From Malurus cyaneus samueli (Eukaryota > Chordata > Aves > Passeriformes > Maluridae): a stretch of 64,000 nt of DNA. Below are positions 25,801-36,536 of this stretch, one piece after another. A model generated the notes under the pieces. The model made no database searches, was not told the DNA's origin, and saw only the letters and a list, made by a program, of their open reading frames with translations. Position 1 is the first letter of the stretch, and each line of letters opens with the position of its first letter. Both the position numbers and the translations under genes were made by a program. The stretch is taken from positions 13,834,340 through 13,898,339 of the forward strand of contig CM019238.1 in NCBI GenBank assembly GCA_009741485.1, written 5' to 3'.

Positions 25801-27465
25801 AAGTACAAGAAGGAGTCCAGGTTTTGAGAAGGACCCCTTGAGCTTATAAATCAAATGACACAAAGCAGCAAGTAAAAGTCAGGACCTTTCTGGAGAGGGA
25901 AACATCAGTGATAGGGAGAAACCCCTGGAAAAATAATATTTGCTGCCTAAGGAGGTAGATCCTGAGCAAAACCAGAGATGGGGGCAGGGGCTGAGGATGG
26001 CTTCTGCCTCTCTGAAGTCTGAAGATATATTAGATATATTTTTTTCAGGTATTTTCAGCTATTTTCTCTTATTTCAAAAGCCTCGCTTTTTCAGGTTTTG
26101 AGAGAATGGTGTTTTGGAGAAATTCACTCCTTCCTTCTTGGCGCTGGCTCCAGATCTCACCTCGGAGCTGGGTCCCAGCTCCAACAATTTCCTCGGGGCT
26201 CTGCCCGGCAGCTGGGAGCACTTAGCAGCTCATCCCCGGCTCCCTCACCTGCCTGAGGAGCCCTGACAGGTCCATCTGCTTCCAGTCAGGCCTCAAATAA
26301 AAACTGCGGCTCCAAGGAGAAGAAAAGAGTCCTGGACTTGTGTGGTGACTTGGAGTTACTCCTGAAATAACTCAGAAGATGCTCCAGGGATGGGTTCTGC
26401 CTTCAGCTTCTGGTCCATCAGAGGGAGCTGCTTCATTCCTTCCCTCTGGACCTGCAGCAAGAAAACGGGAGAAATGTCCTTTTTTAGTCAGGCTTGGGTG
26501 GATATGGAACACTGAACCACGATTCTGCCCTGGCTGTGCCCACGTGACCTCAGTACTCAATGGTTTAAACCATCATCTTCCATCATCCATTGCTTTAGGC
26601 ACCTTGTAGGTTTAAGGCGGTTTGTTAAATTTTGGAGTTTTGTTTCCTGAATGTCTTCATTTCTTGCAGCAAATCATTATGTCTGAAAGTACTAATAAAC
26701 TTTAGGAGAAGAGCTAACAGTCTCTGAAAAATTTGATGATCAACGATTTTTCTTTCATGGAGGAAAATCCATGTTGTATTTCCAGCTGTCCTGTTCAGGA
26801 CATGCAGGTACCACATGTCTCCCTTCACCAGCAACACTTTTAGCTTCAGCCCTTTGCTGAATTCTTCCTTTATGTTTGTTAAAATTGTACTGTAAAATTA
26901 ATCAAAGTCGATATGCTATTTCCTGTATCATATTTCTTCTAACGTTATCAATATTGCTAATAAAAATAGAGATTGGAACAGTATGTTGTAATGTCCAGGA
27001 TATAAGCCAGATCCTGCTGCAGCTCAAATAAATATGAATATGGCCTTTGGCTTTCATAAAAGCAGGATAATGTCTCTATCTGGGCTCTTCTAACAGATAA
27101 CATCAGCCCCTTTTGCTTCGCTTCTCAGAATTTCCAGAATCTGAGAATTTAGGCTGGTAGAAGAAATACAACTCTGTGGCCTGGAGATTTTTGAATTAAA
27201 CCAAATCAAAGTAAAGCAAAGCCCAAAACTTCATTCCCAGCTGAAACAAAATCTGGCATTTCCAAAGCCATTGTGATTTGAAAGTGATGATACTTGCCAT
27301 GTTGGCCCTTGGAATTGCAAATGAGGAGCTCTTGGGGTACAAGGTGGGAAAGAGAGAAAAGGGAAGAGCTTTCATGGATCTGGTCAGGTCCAGGTGCTTC
27401 ATCCCCGCTGCGGTTCCTCCTTCCCAAGCTGATGCCCCCACTTTCTAAGGTGGTTTTTAGTCAAA
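22860..27465. other. TBX22-CHMP1B intergenic, no gene seen
   Basis: A-rich runs near 23,020-23,055 and T/A runs near 24,210-24,250; otherwise unique-looking sequence with only short accidental ORFs. Confidence 0.65.
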
Positions 27466-27695
27466 TTATTGGCCAAAGAATTAGGAAGGAATTTATCCTT
27501 GTGAGGGTGGTGAGACCCTGGCACAGGGTGCCCAGAGAAGCTGTGGCTGCCCCTGGATCCCTGGAAGAGTCCAAAGCCAGGCTGGACAGGGCTTGGAGCA
27601 CCCTGGGACAGTGGAAGATGTCCCCACCCATGGCAGAGGGTGGCACTGGATGGGCTTTAAGGTCCCTCAAACTGAAACCATTCCAAGATTCCCTG
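27466..27695 (+). mobile_element. CR1 LINE 3' fragment, + orientation
   Basis: Nearly complete 3' tail: gagggtggtgagaccctggc, ctgtggctgcccctggatcc, ggcactggatgggctttaag. Confidence 0.93.
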
Positions 27696-28349
27696 AAACA
27701 CATTTGGGTGGTGTTTGAGCCATGTGTGTCCATGAGGATCTTTCCCCCATGTCCAGCTCCTGTCCCCACCTTGAGGATCCTGTGGAGAGTCAGCATTTCC
27801 TCAATCCAACGTGTGTGAACGATCCCTCTGGGAATGCAGGGCCTCAGCTGCTGATCCAGTCTGTCTCAGGTCCGGCTGGCGAGGCAGCCAGAGCACCCCG
27901 CTCCAAACTGGAGCCTCCCAAATGACCAAATATCAGTTATTTTTTAACTGGTTTTGAGTATCACTCATGCATCTGGAGCCATGAGCCTTAATGAGCCATA
28001 AAAAGGAGGAATTTTGCTGGGTAGGTCTGCTGGACACAGAACAGAGCAGAAGATGGAAATGAGATCCAGCTCTGCCCAAGCCAATACTTTCCAGAGGCGA
28101 TGGTGAGTGTCTCTGCTGGCCATCCTGCAATCAGGCTCATGGGGCAGGGATGTTCCTGCATCCACTGACTTCTCCCACCACCCTGAATCGGATTCAGACC
28201 CTGCTCAGGCTCCTGGGAAAACGGTCTCAAAAAAATTTGGAAGCTTCTGCGTCTTCTTGGGGTTGCATCCCTCACCAGAGGCATGGCTTGGAGATAGCAG
28301 GGAGCGGTCCATGTCCCACAGGTGAAAACATGTGGATTTGCTCCTCAGC

Positions 28350-28446
28350 TTGAAAAAAACAAAAAAAACAAAAAAAAAACAAAAAAACCAAACAACAAAC
28401 AAACCAAAAAAAAAAAAAAAAACCAAAGAAAACAAAAAAAAACCCA
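28350..28446 (+). repeat. A-rich tract with regularly spaced C
   Basis: About 97 bp composed almost only of A and C (aaacaaaaaaaac style). It may be a decayed poly(A)-like or A-rich simple repeat. Confidence 0.9.
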
Positions 28447-30330
28447 AAACATCTCTGTAGCGGAGGAAAGTGTTTTAATTGCAGAAATTTGCCTTGGCCA
28501 GTTGGGATCCTGGCATTCCTGCCCCAGCAGCCACGTGGTCCCAGCACCAGTCCCCCCACACTTTCATTCTTCCCTTTTTTTTTCTTAAAATAGGATGCAC
28601 CTGAAAGGAAGGCGAGTTTCTTCAAGACATTCCTGATCTGGAGCATATTAAACTGATATTTTTGTTTTGTATTTTGGATGATTTGCTCCAGTGATAACAT
28701 AATAGCATGATATTTAGCCTGGGACTGATTAAAACATTTCTTTTGATCAGCGCAGCAGATTGGAACAGTTGTTTATTACTGGACAAAGCTTGGAGAAAAG
28801 GAATTAAGGAAAAAAAAGAGCCAAAAAAGAAACAGCTCTGGGTGGCTGTTGGCTTTGGTTTTCACTGGGATATTTCTTTTGCTTTGGGAAAATTCCCTGC
28901 TCCAGCCAGGGTCTGGGAAGTGAGAGAAGGGAAGGATGATCCATCACACTGATGGACAACGGCTGAAAAGCCGGGCACTGGCTGTTAAAACCACACGTGT
29001 GGGGAATAAAAGTCATTTCTCCCTCTCAGGTCATACCGGTGGCCCAGATAATCACTGATGAATTTCTGGATCTAAATTTAGCATTTCTTCGAAGTAAACT
29101 TCTCAGCTACATTGATCGCTGCACACTTCAAAGCTGCCTATGTTTTAAAATATAAGATTTAAGTTAAAAACACTTTTATTTTGCTTTATAGACTAAATGC
29201 AGCATTGTTTTGTTACAACCTACGACATCTGAATGTAAACGCGTTACTTTGGTTTAGCTCCAGTTTCTCTGAAGGCTTTTAAGGCTATAGATTTTAATTA
29301 CATGAATATTTTTAATAAAATCCCCCTTTTAACTGCTGGCAAGACTGTAAGGGAAAAAACAATAATATCTGGCTCTGTCTCTTTGACAGAATAATTCTTC
29401 AAGTTGCATTTGCCACATCCCTGCAGCTGCGACCAATAACCCTCTGTCTTTATGATTCTCCTCCGATATGAAATTAAAATGAACTGGAAATGTTTATGCT
29501 GCAAATGGTGTGCAACACATTAAACAGATAATGCCAGCGAAGGGTTTGCTTAGAATAGGGGTTCCTCCTCCAGCAGAGTCCCGCTGTAACTTAATCCCCC
29601 CTTTTCCCAGGCAGTGGGAATTGCTGCTCCACAGAAAGCCTCGGACACATCACAATATCTTCATTAAAGAGGAATTACTTCCATCTCGCCATCCCCAGGT
29701 GCCACTGAAAGCGGGGCTTTGTTTCATGTGGCCAGTTGCAATTCCTGTGTTTATAGCAGCAGATTCCTTGGCTTCACGGGACATTTGGAGATAAATCTAT
29801 TTTGGGTCCTGTTTGCTTCCCCCGGCCTTTTACCCACAGTGTGTTTATAGCTGCATATTAATTCCTTGGTCATGCCTTTGGAATTTTTCACTGCTTACAA
29901 TAAAAAAAAGGAGACCTCATCCTATTTAATCATCTCAACCCAACATGTTTTTTACTTGTTTGCACCAATTGATAAATGGCGCCAAATCAAATTCTTTCGG
30001 GTTGTTAATTTGGAGGGGCTCCATTCCCAACACCTGCACCTGCCCCGTGTTTTCCTTGCAAGGGGACACCTCTCCCCAGCTCCAGCAGCTCTGGAGGTGA
30101 CTCCCTGATGTGAGTGCAAAGGGATCCTGGGGATGTGGAGAGCTGGGTGTGGGGAGGTGAGGAGGGCAGAGCTGTCACCTGGTCATTCGTGTGACATGTG
30201 CCCCTGTGTCCCACAGCTGGACATGGTGTCAGTGACTCAGAAACAGAAAGAGCTTGTCCTTTATTGGGGCATTTTTCCAACACAGCCAATGGGATTTTCA
30301 CCTCCTGTAGCTCCCTGGACACACCACCAC
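28447..30330. other. Intergenic, no gene seen
   Basis: Unique-looking AT-rich sequence, notably repeat-free from about 29,030 to 29,520. Confidence 0.6.
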
Positions 30331-30530
30331 AGGATGGTTTGGGTTGAACAGTAAAGACCATCCAATTTCACCCTCTGCCATGGGCAGGGACACCTCCCAC
30401 TACCCCAGGTTGCTCCAAGCCCCATCCAGCTTGGCCTTGGACACTTCCAGGGATACAGGGGCAGCCACAGCTTTCCTGGGCAGTCTGTGCCAGGGCCTCC
30501 CCACCTTCACCTCTGCTCAGAAACATTGAT
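30331..30530 (-). mobile_element. CR1 LINE 3' fragment, - orientation
   Basis: aggatggtttgggttgaaca, accctctgccatgggcaggg, ttggccttggacacttccag and gtgccagggcctccccacct: reverse complement of the CR1 tail. Confidence 0.92.
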
Positions 30531-31396
30531 TCTGTTCCACGGTGCTTATTTGAGGACTAGAAAGTCCCATCAACTTTGCTTTAATATTTCAGAGTACTGG
30601 GAACCATTGCTAATTGTTCCTCCAGAGAAACTCCAGCCACTTAGACAGCACCTGCAGAACAAAAAAATTAGATTTATGGGAGCACATCGTCATTTTTGAG
30701 TGGGTTTGGGGTTTTTTTCCAGGCTGCTCTAAGCAGAGCGGAGTTTATTCCACACCCTCTGTATGGCAGCATAAATCTGGCCGGGGAGGGAAGGAAGGGA
30801 ATGGCAGCACGAGCTGTCAGCAGCTCCCTGGGATCTGACAGGGTCCAGCAAACGCTCCCCCCATTCTGACCCTGCCTGTCAATCAGCTTTCGGGGAGAAG
30901 CCCCTTCCCACCCTCCCCTCGACCCTTTGGCGAGGAGCAGCAGCCAGCTCCAATTTGGAATAGCTGTCATTTATCATTATTTCGGGGAGGAAGGGGCCGG
31001 GAAGGTTCTCCTCACCCCGAAGGTGCGGGCAGAGCAGAATTTGAGATGATGGGTGGGGATTTCCACCGGCACAAATGGGAATAAGACTCGGAGCTTTCCA
31101 GGCTGCACCAAAAATAGCGGCCCAATTTCAATCTCAATTAGAGCTCGGTAACCCCAGAGTATAATTCAGGAGTCAGCTTCTAATATTTCAATTCAGGATG
31201 AAGAATAATATTCCACTTCCCCCTCTGCAGCCCGAGCGATTTTCATTTCATAGGGGCTAATCTTGACTCGAACATGTGTTCCAGTGAGATGTTCAAGGAT
31301 ATGAGTGTGCTAAAGAAAATATGGGAAAAAGTTATGTAGAAATGGCTGCGTTAAGGTCTGTGGAGGAGTCAGCTCAATAATACAGCTCCTTGGAAT

Positions 31397-31600
31397 TACA
31401 GAATCATGGAATGGTTTGGGTTGGAAGGGATGGCAAAGCCCATCTTGTTCCACTGTTCCCAAACGCTGTCCAACCTGGCCTTGGACACTTCCAGGGATCC
31501 AGGGGCAGCCACAGTTTCTCTGGGCCTCACCACCCTCACAGAGAAGAATTTCTTCCTAAAATCTCAGCTAAAATTTCCCTTTTTCAGTTTAAAGTCAAAT
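31397..31600 (-). mobile_element. CR1 LINE 3' fragment, - orientation
   Basis: attacagaatcatggaatgg, gtttgggttggaagggatgg, ccttggacacttccagggat and ctcaccaccctcacagagaa. Confidence 0.92.
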
Positions 31601-33204
31601 GACAACTTTCCACTTATTTTTTTGGATGTCTCTATTACCGCAGAGCTCCTACCAACCGGCTTTATGGAGAAGAAAAAAAAATGCAAAATCCCTCATAGAT
31701 TTATTCTTTATTTTGGAAACACTCCCTTTCTGAGGCTTCCAGTCAGTATTATCATTCTAATAATAAATTCCTTTAAGAATTAAAATTTTAAAAAGACTGT
31801 CTGAAGGATATTTTGAATTTTAGAAGGCAAGTCTCAATCTGATTTCATTCTGATGACAAAGGAAATTAGCTTCAGCATTTAAATGAACATTATTATTTAG
31901 TAAATATCATATTTTTCACTTACATGGTTCACCTGTGAGAACTTTTTCAGCATTTAAAAGTAAAGAGTTGTATGAAGGGATTGATCCCTTGGGTGGGAAG
32001 AGTGGGGAAAAGCATGTATGTTTTTCCAACAGCAAAATATTGATTTTCCAGCCCTTTTTCATTCTGTCACTGGAGATTCTTGGGGTAGAAAAGCTCCTTC
32101 AGAGTTTTTGCCCACCCATGGACCTTCCTGCAGCTTTGGATCATCCCTCCAAACAACAAGGCCGGAACATTGGGAAGTGCCCCTTCCCTGAGCCGCCGGC
32201 GTTACCCCTTTGCCATAGGAATTATTTCTTTGTTACTTAATCATCTGTAATTATCTCCTGGAGTAAATTCTGTTGGTGCATCAATTTTCAAACACAACAG
32301 TCATTTTTATCAGTCATGTTTATTTAATTTTAGCTGATTAGCACAGAACCTAACAAGTGGCTTAGACTAACAGTGTGTCACTGCCCAAGTATTTTGTAGG
32401 TAACAAGAAGACATGGAATAGTGCACATGTTGCTTTGTCTGCATTAATCTATTTACATTGTAATTCTTCAACTGTTTTTAATGGCTGGTTCAGCTGGAAG
32501 CAATTAGTTGTCTAAATTAAAGCCACATTTCTCACTTCATGCACCGGGAAGGCTTTTTGCCATTGTCTTTTTCTTGCTTTTTGTTTTCCAAATCAAGACG
32601 GATCCCGTTTGAAAATGCATGAAATCTTACTGAGGGGATTGATGTGGGTGTTTAGAGCCGTGTTCCCGTGTGTTTGTCTGGAAGCCAAAGACCTGGACGG
32701 GGCAGGGAATGGTGTTTTTGGAGGTGCACTCTGGAGCAGGTTGGGCAGCACAGCAGCAGCAGCCAGGCCCTGGAGTGAGACATCAGGGCAGCTCTGAGAG
32801 CAGGAGTGGAGTGAAGCCAGGAGAAGAGAAAGCACCAGATCCTCTGGGCTGTTCTGCAAGGGCAGGAGCCCGTTTTGTATATTAATTAAATTAACAGACA
32901 GGTTTGCATTAAGCACAACTTAATTTATGCAGCACTTCAGAGCGTCAGGGCGTGTTAGATCCCACCGTCTTTTTTATTTTACAGGTAAAAATGTCACATT
33001 TTAAAGCAGATGTGGAACACTTGGAGTCAGGCTGGTGTTGCTCCACCCCATTCCTGCTCATTTTGTTCTATAACTCTATGACATTACAGTCCAATGTCTC
33101 CCATGAGGTTTGGACTTTCTGTGCAAGATGAGAGTTTTTCCTTAAAAAGGAGTACTGTTTTATACCATTTGTTAAAAAAAAAGAAAAAATAAAATGGTCT
33201 TCTC
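31601..33204. other. Intergenic, no gene seen
   Basis: No ORF above about 107 codons and no CR1 recognised. Confidence 0.65.
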
Positions 33205-33232
33205 CATGCATTGATTTTGAAATCAATGCATG
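33205..33232. repeat. 28-bp palindrome with perfect 13-bp arms
   Basis: catgcattgattt, then tg, then aaatcaatgcatg. No neighbouring repeat explains it. Confidence 0.95.
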
Positions 33233-33699
33233 AAGTCAATGACTTATGAAGGCAAGGAAAGAAAAGCCCCACTGTGGCCTCCACGGACTTTGGAACATCC
33301 CATATATTGGTACCCCATGTACCAGCCTGGGAAGGAGGGAACCCCCAGAGAAAACTGATCTGAGTTCAGTTTGGGTGGCGTTCAATTTGATTTGATTGAC
33401 ATTTTCATTTTGGTAAAAAAATTAATCAAGTTCACATGCGGCCTAGTCCATACAGAGTCTTCGCTCAAGTCAATATTCCAATAAATCAAGTTTTGGCCCA
33501 GATTTCCTCCTGAGGAAGGTTCAGCTGGTGATCCAGCAAAACAGGGTGAAGAGAGGGGAGGCTATTCCTCTGTTTGCTGCTCTTCCTCCTTGTCTCCAAA
33601 CCCCAAAGCCCCAACAGAGAGTTCTCTAACTCCAGTTTGTGCAAGCCAGGAGCCCCTCAGACATGTGCATGAGTGTGTGCGCTCCTTTTCACCTCAGAA

Positions 33700-34325
33700 A
33701 TTGTGCATGCTCCTTTCTCCCCTCAGACACATCTGTGCTCCTTTCTCTCCTCAGCCATGTCTGTGCTCTCTTTCTCCCCTCAGACATATGTGCACTGCTT
33801 TCCCCCTCCGACACGTCTGTGCTCCTTTCCCCCTCAGCCATGTCTGTGCTCCTTTCTCCCCTCAGCCATGTCTGTGCTCCTTTCTCCCCTCAGCCATGTC
33901 GTGAATCCCTTTCTCCCCTCAGCCATGTCTGTGCTCCTTTCTCCCCTCAGCCATGTCTGTGCTCCTTTCTCCCCAGCCATGTCTGTGATCCTTTCTCCCT
34001 CAGCCATGTCTGTGCTCCTTCTCCCCTCAGCCATGTCTGTGCTCCTTTCTCCCCTCAGCCATGTCTGTGCTCCTTTCTCCCCTCAGCCATGTCTGTGTCC
34101 TTCTCCCCCAGCCATGTCTGCCTCCTTCTCCCTCAGCCATGTCTGTGCTTCATTCTTCCCCTCAGCCATGTCTGTGCCCTTCTCCCCCTCAGCCATGTCT
34201 GTGCTCCTTTCTCCCCTCAGCCATGTCTGTGCTCCTTTCTCCCCTCAGCCATGTCTGTGATCCTTTCTCCCCTCAGCCATGTCTGTGCTCCTTTCTCCCC
34301 TCAGCCATGTCTGTGCTCCTTTTCC
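33700..34325 (+). repeat. Minisatellite, about 20 copies of a 27-28 bp pyrimidine-rich unit
   Basis: Unit roughly ccatgtctgtgctcctttct + cccctcag. The first units (33,700-33,830) are diverged, the later ones nearly identical with small indels. The long ORFs in all three frames, and the reverse-strand ones, are repeat artefacts. Confidence 0.95.
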
Positions 34326-35277
34326 AGCCCATCCCAGCTGTCCCTCATTACATGCTCCGCCTGAGCCCCGCGCAGGGTCGGGTTGCGCCGAGCCAAAGGT
34401 CAGAGGAACCTCCAGCTTGCATTTTGCCGTTGCTTGATTATTCACATAACAAACAACCTGAAGACTGGGGGGGCTTCTGTGTGCCCACAGACAGGGCCCG
34501 ATCGCTGTAACGAAAGGAAAGGCTGTTTCTAACTCTCTCCTGGCTCCCCGCTATCCCGAATCTCCCAAAAATAATTAAGCGAGCAGATGGTGTTTGTGGA
34601 GCTGGTGCTTGGCCACAGACTCCTCGCTCTGCCACGTCCTGCTTTTAATATACTGCACAGCATTAATCAAGCAGTTTAGAAGCATCCTGTATCAGTTGTG
34701 CAAAACAGGGCTTAAATGATTTACTGTCGGATTCTTTCAGCTCCTGTTAGGCTCCTGTTTTTCTTTCATGTGGGGAGCAGGGGTCAGCGGCGGCAGGAGA
34801 TCCGTGCTTTCACTTGGCCAACATTTGCTGCTGTCATTCCGAGCCCGCTCCCGTCCCGCCGAGCGACGGATGTGTTCATGCTCCCAGCCCTGGATGCTAA
34901 TTGATTTTAGGGAGCCCATTCATCAGTTAAATTTAGTAGATCACCCACCAGGTTTGCTGCTCACTGTCAAAGGTAATTCAATTAAAACTCCACAAGTGTG
35001 ACTAACCAGTGGATGGTAAATATGTTCACCAGCTGTGTTTGCTGGGCTTTCTCCATGCTATTGTGTCTGTGCCTGGTGGAGGATGTGCCCGAGCCCTATA
35101 CCTTGGCTGATTAATGTATACAACAGTTCTGCAGCACTGCCAAAAAATTAAGCCCAAATGTCACCTTTGGGATGTGAATGTCTGAGCATAAGAGCTTCAG
35201 AGAAGAGAAATCCTCAGGTGTGTTAAAGGCAGCAGTGCTACAGTGGTTGAATTAACTCAGGTCTTGGGGTTTTTAAA

Positions 35278-35343
35278 ATAACCTTCCAAAAAATCTGATT
35301 TGGATTTTTGGTATTGAAAATAACCTTCCAAAGGCTCCAATTT
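35278..35343 (+). repeat. Imperfect direct repeat, ~44-bp spacing
   Basis: ataaccttccaaa followed by atttggatttt occurs twice. Confidence 0.8.
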
Positions 35344-36458
35344 GGATTTTAAGATCCACTGACAATTTGGTTTATCTTCATTCACTCCCAGTTTGCCCTC
35401 AGCTATCGGTTCAGAGTTGATGTGAAACTGTCCAATGTGGTTTTATCCATCACTTAAGCCGTGTATAAATCAGGGAGATGTCGCAGGAACTCATAGAAAG
35501 ATGATTCTATTAAACCCTGAGGTGAGGGAGCCTTGCTGGACCCTCCTGCCTGCTGCCATCGGGCACTCAGATGTGGTTTGGTAGTAATTAAGCGCATGGT
35601 TAACGATCCCGTTGCACACCACGGGATAAAATGGTGTGTCTGCTTAATAGATTAAAGGAAAACATTCTCTGAAAAGCACAGGTAAACAAGACACTCATCC
35701 CTCAACCTTTCACCCTGGAAGACCAAGGTTCACATCCCACTGGAGCACAAATAAATAGGGACTGGACTCCCCTGGGGGGGAATTATAGTCACAGTGAGAC
35801 TGTTTTGGAGCACGACAAGAGTTGGTGGGGATGGGAGAGGATGGGTGGGATGCAGGCTTGGAAGGGGCTGGGGGCAGAGAAATTCCTTAAATCCCTGCCC
35901 ATGCAAAAAGCAGCATGGATTTACTTACAGTCAGTCGCATACTTACAGTGGCTGCCTAAAGTTTTTCTTTAAAAATTAACTAGGCAGCAACATGGAGTTT
36001 CCAGGAGCTTCCACTGTGCAGGTCCCATTCCAGCAGCCCCTTCTGCAAGAGTCAAAGCCCACACAACACCGAGCTTTCCTGATTTCCCTCTGGCTGTAGG
36101 AAATTAATGAGCTGGAGCGACTCTGCAAACCACCGGCCTTCCTGCACATCCCTGTAGTGCAGGAGGAGGGAAACCTGTGTGGTAAAGAGAATCCTGAGAA
36201 AACAGGCAGATTTCCCAAGCATCCCTATAAACATTAATGAAGAGCTTGGGAATATCTGATCTATTTATTACTCTAACCACAAGCTAAACGAAACTGCAAA
36301 ACTTCAGCAATAGCGTTAAATTTGGAAGAGAACCTGGGATGTTCTATATTTTCTGCTTTAAACTCAGCACACACCACACAACTCGGGTTTGGTAAATATT
36401 AACCTTTGCATTTCTAAAATATTTGGATGAAAAAACAGTGCTATTGTTAAATGTAATA

Positions 36459-36536
36459 ATTACCACCAATAAATTAGTGGTAATCTTTACACATAAAATT
36501 ACTCTTTCACCATTTTTACATATAAAATTACTCTGC
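36459..36536 (+). repeat. Small hairpin plus a 31-bp-spaced direct repeat
   Basis: attaccac / gtggtaat form an 8-bp inverted repeat (36,459-36,484). tttacacataaaattactct is then repeated as tttacatataaaattactct 31 bp later. Confidence 0.75.

Noticed and set aside
33700..34325. CRISPR-like regular repeats
   Set aside because: Units are directly abutting with no unique spacers, in a vertebrate genomic setting. It is a minisatellite.
33590..34510. Long overlapping ORFs up to 241 codons on both strands
   Set aside because: They are produced by the 27-28 bp minisatellite, which happens to lack stops in several frames.
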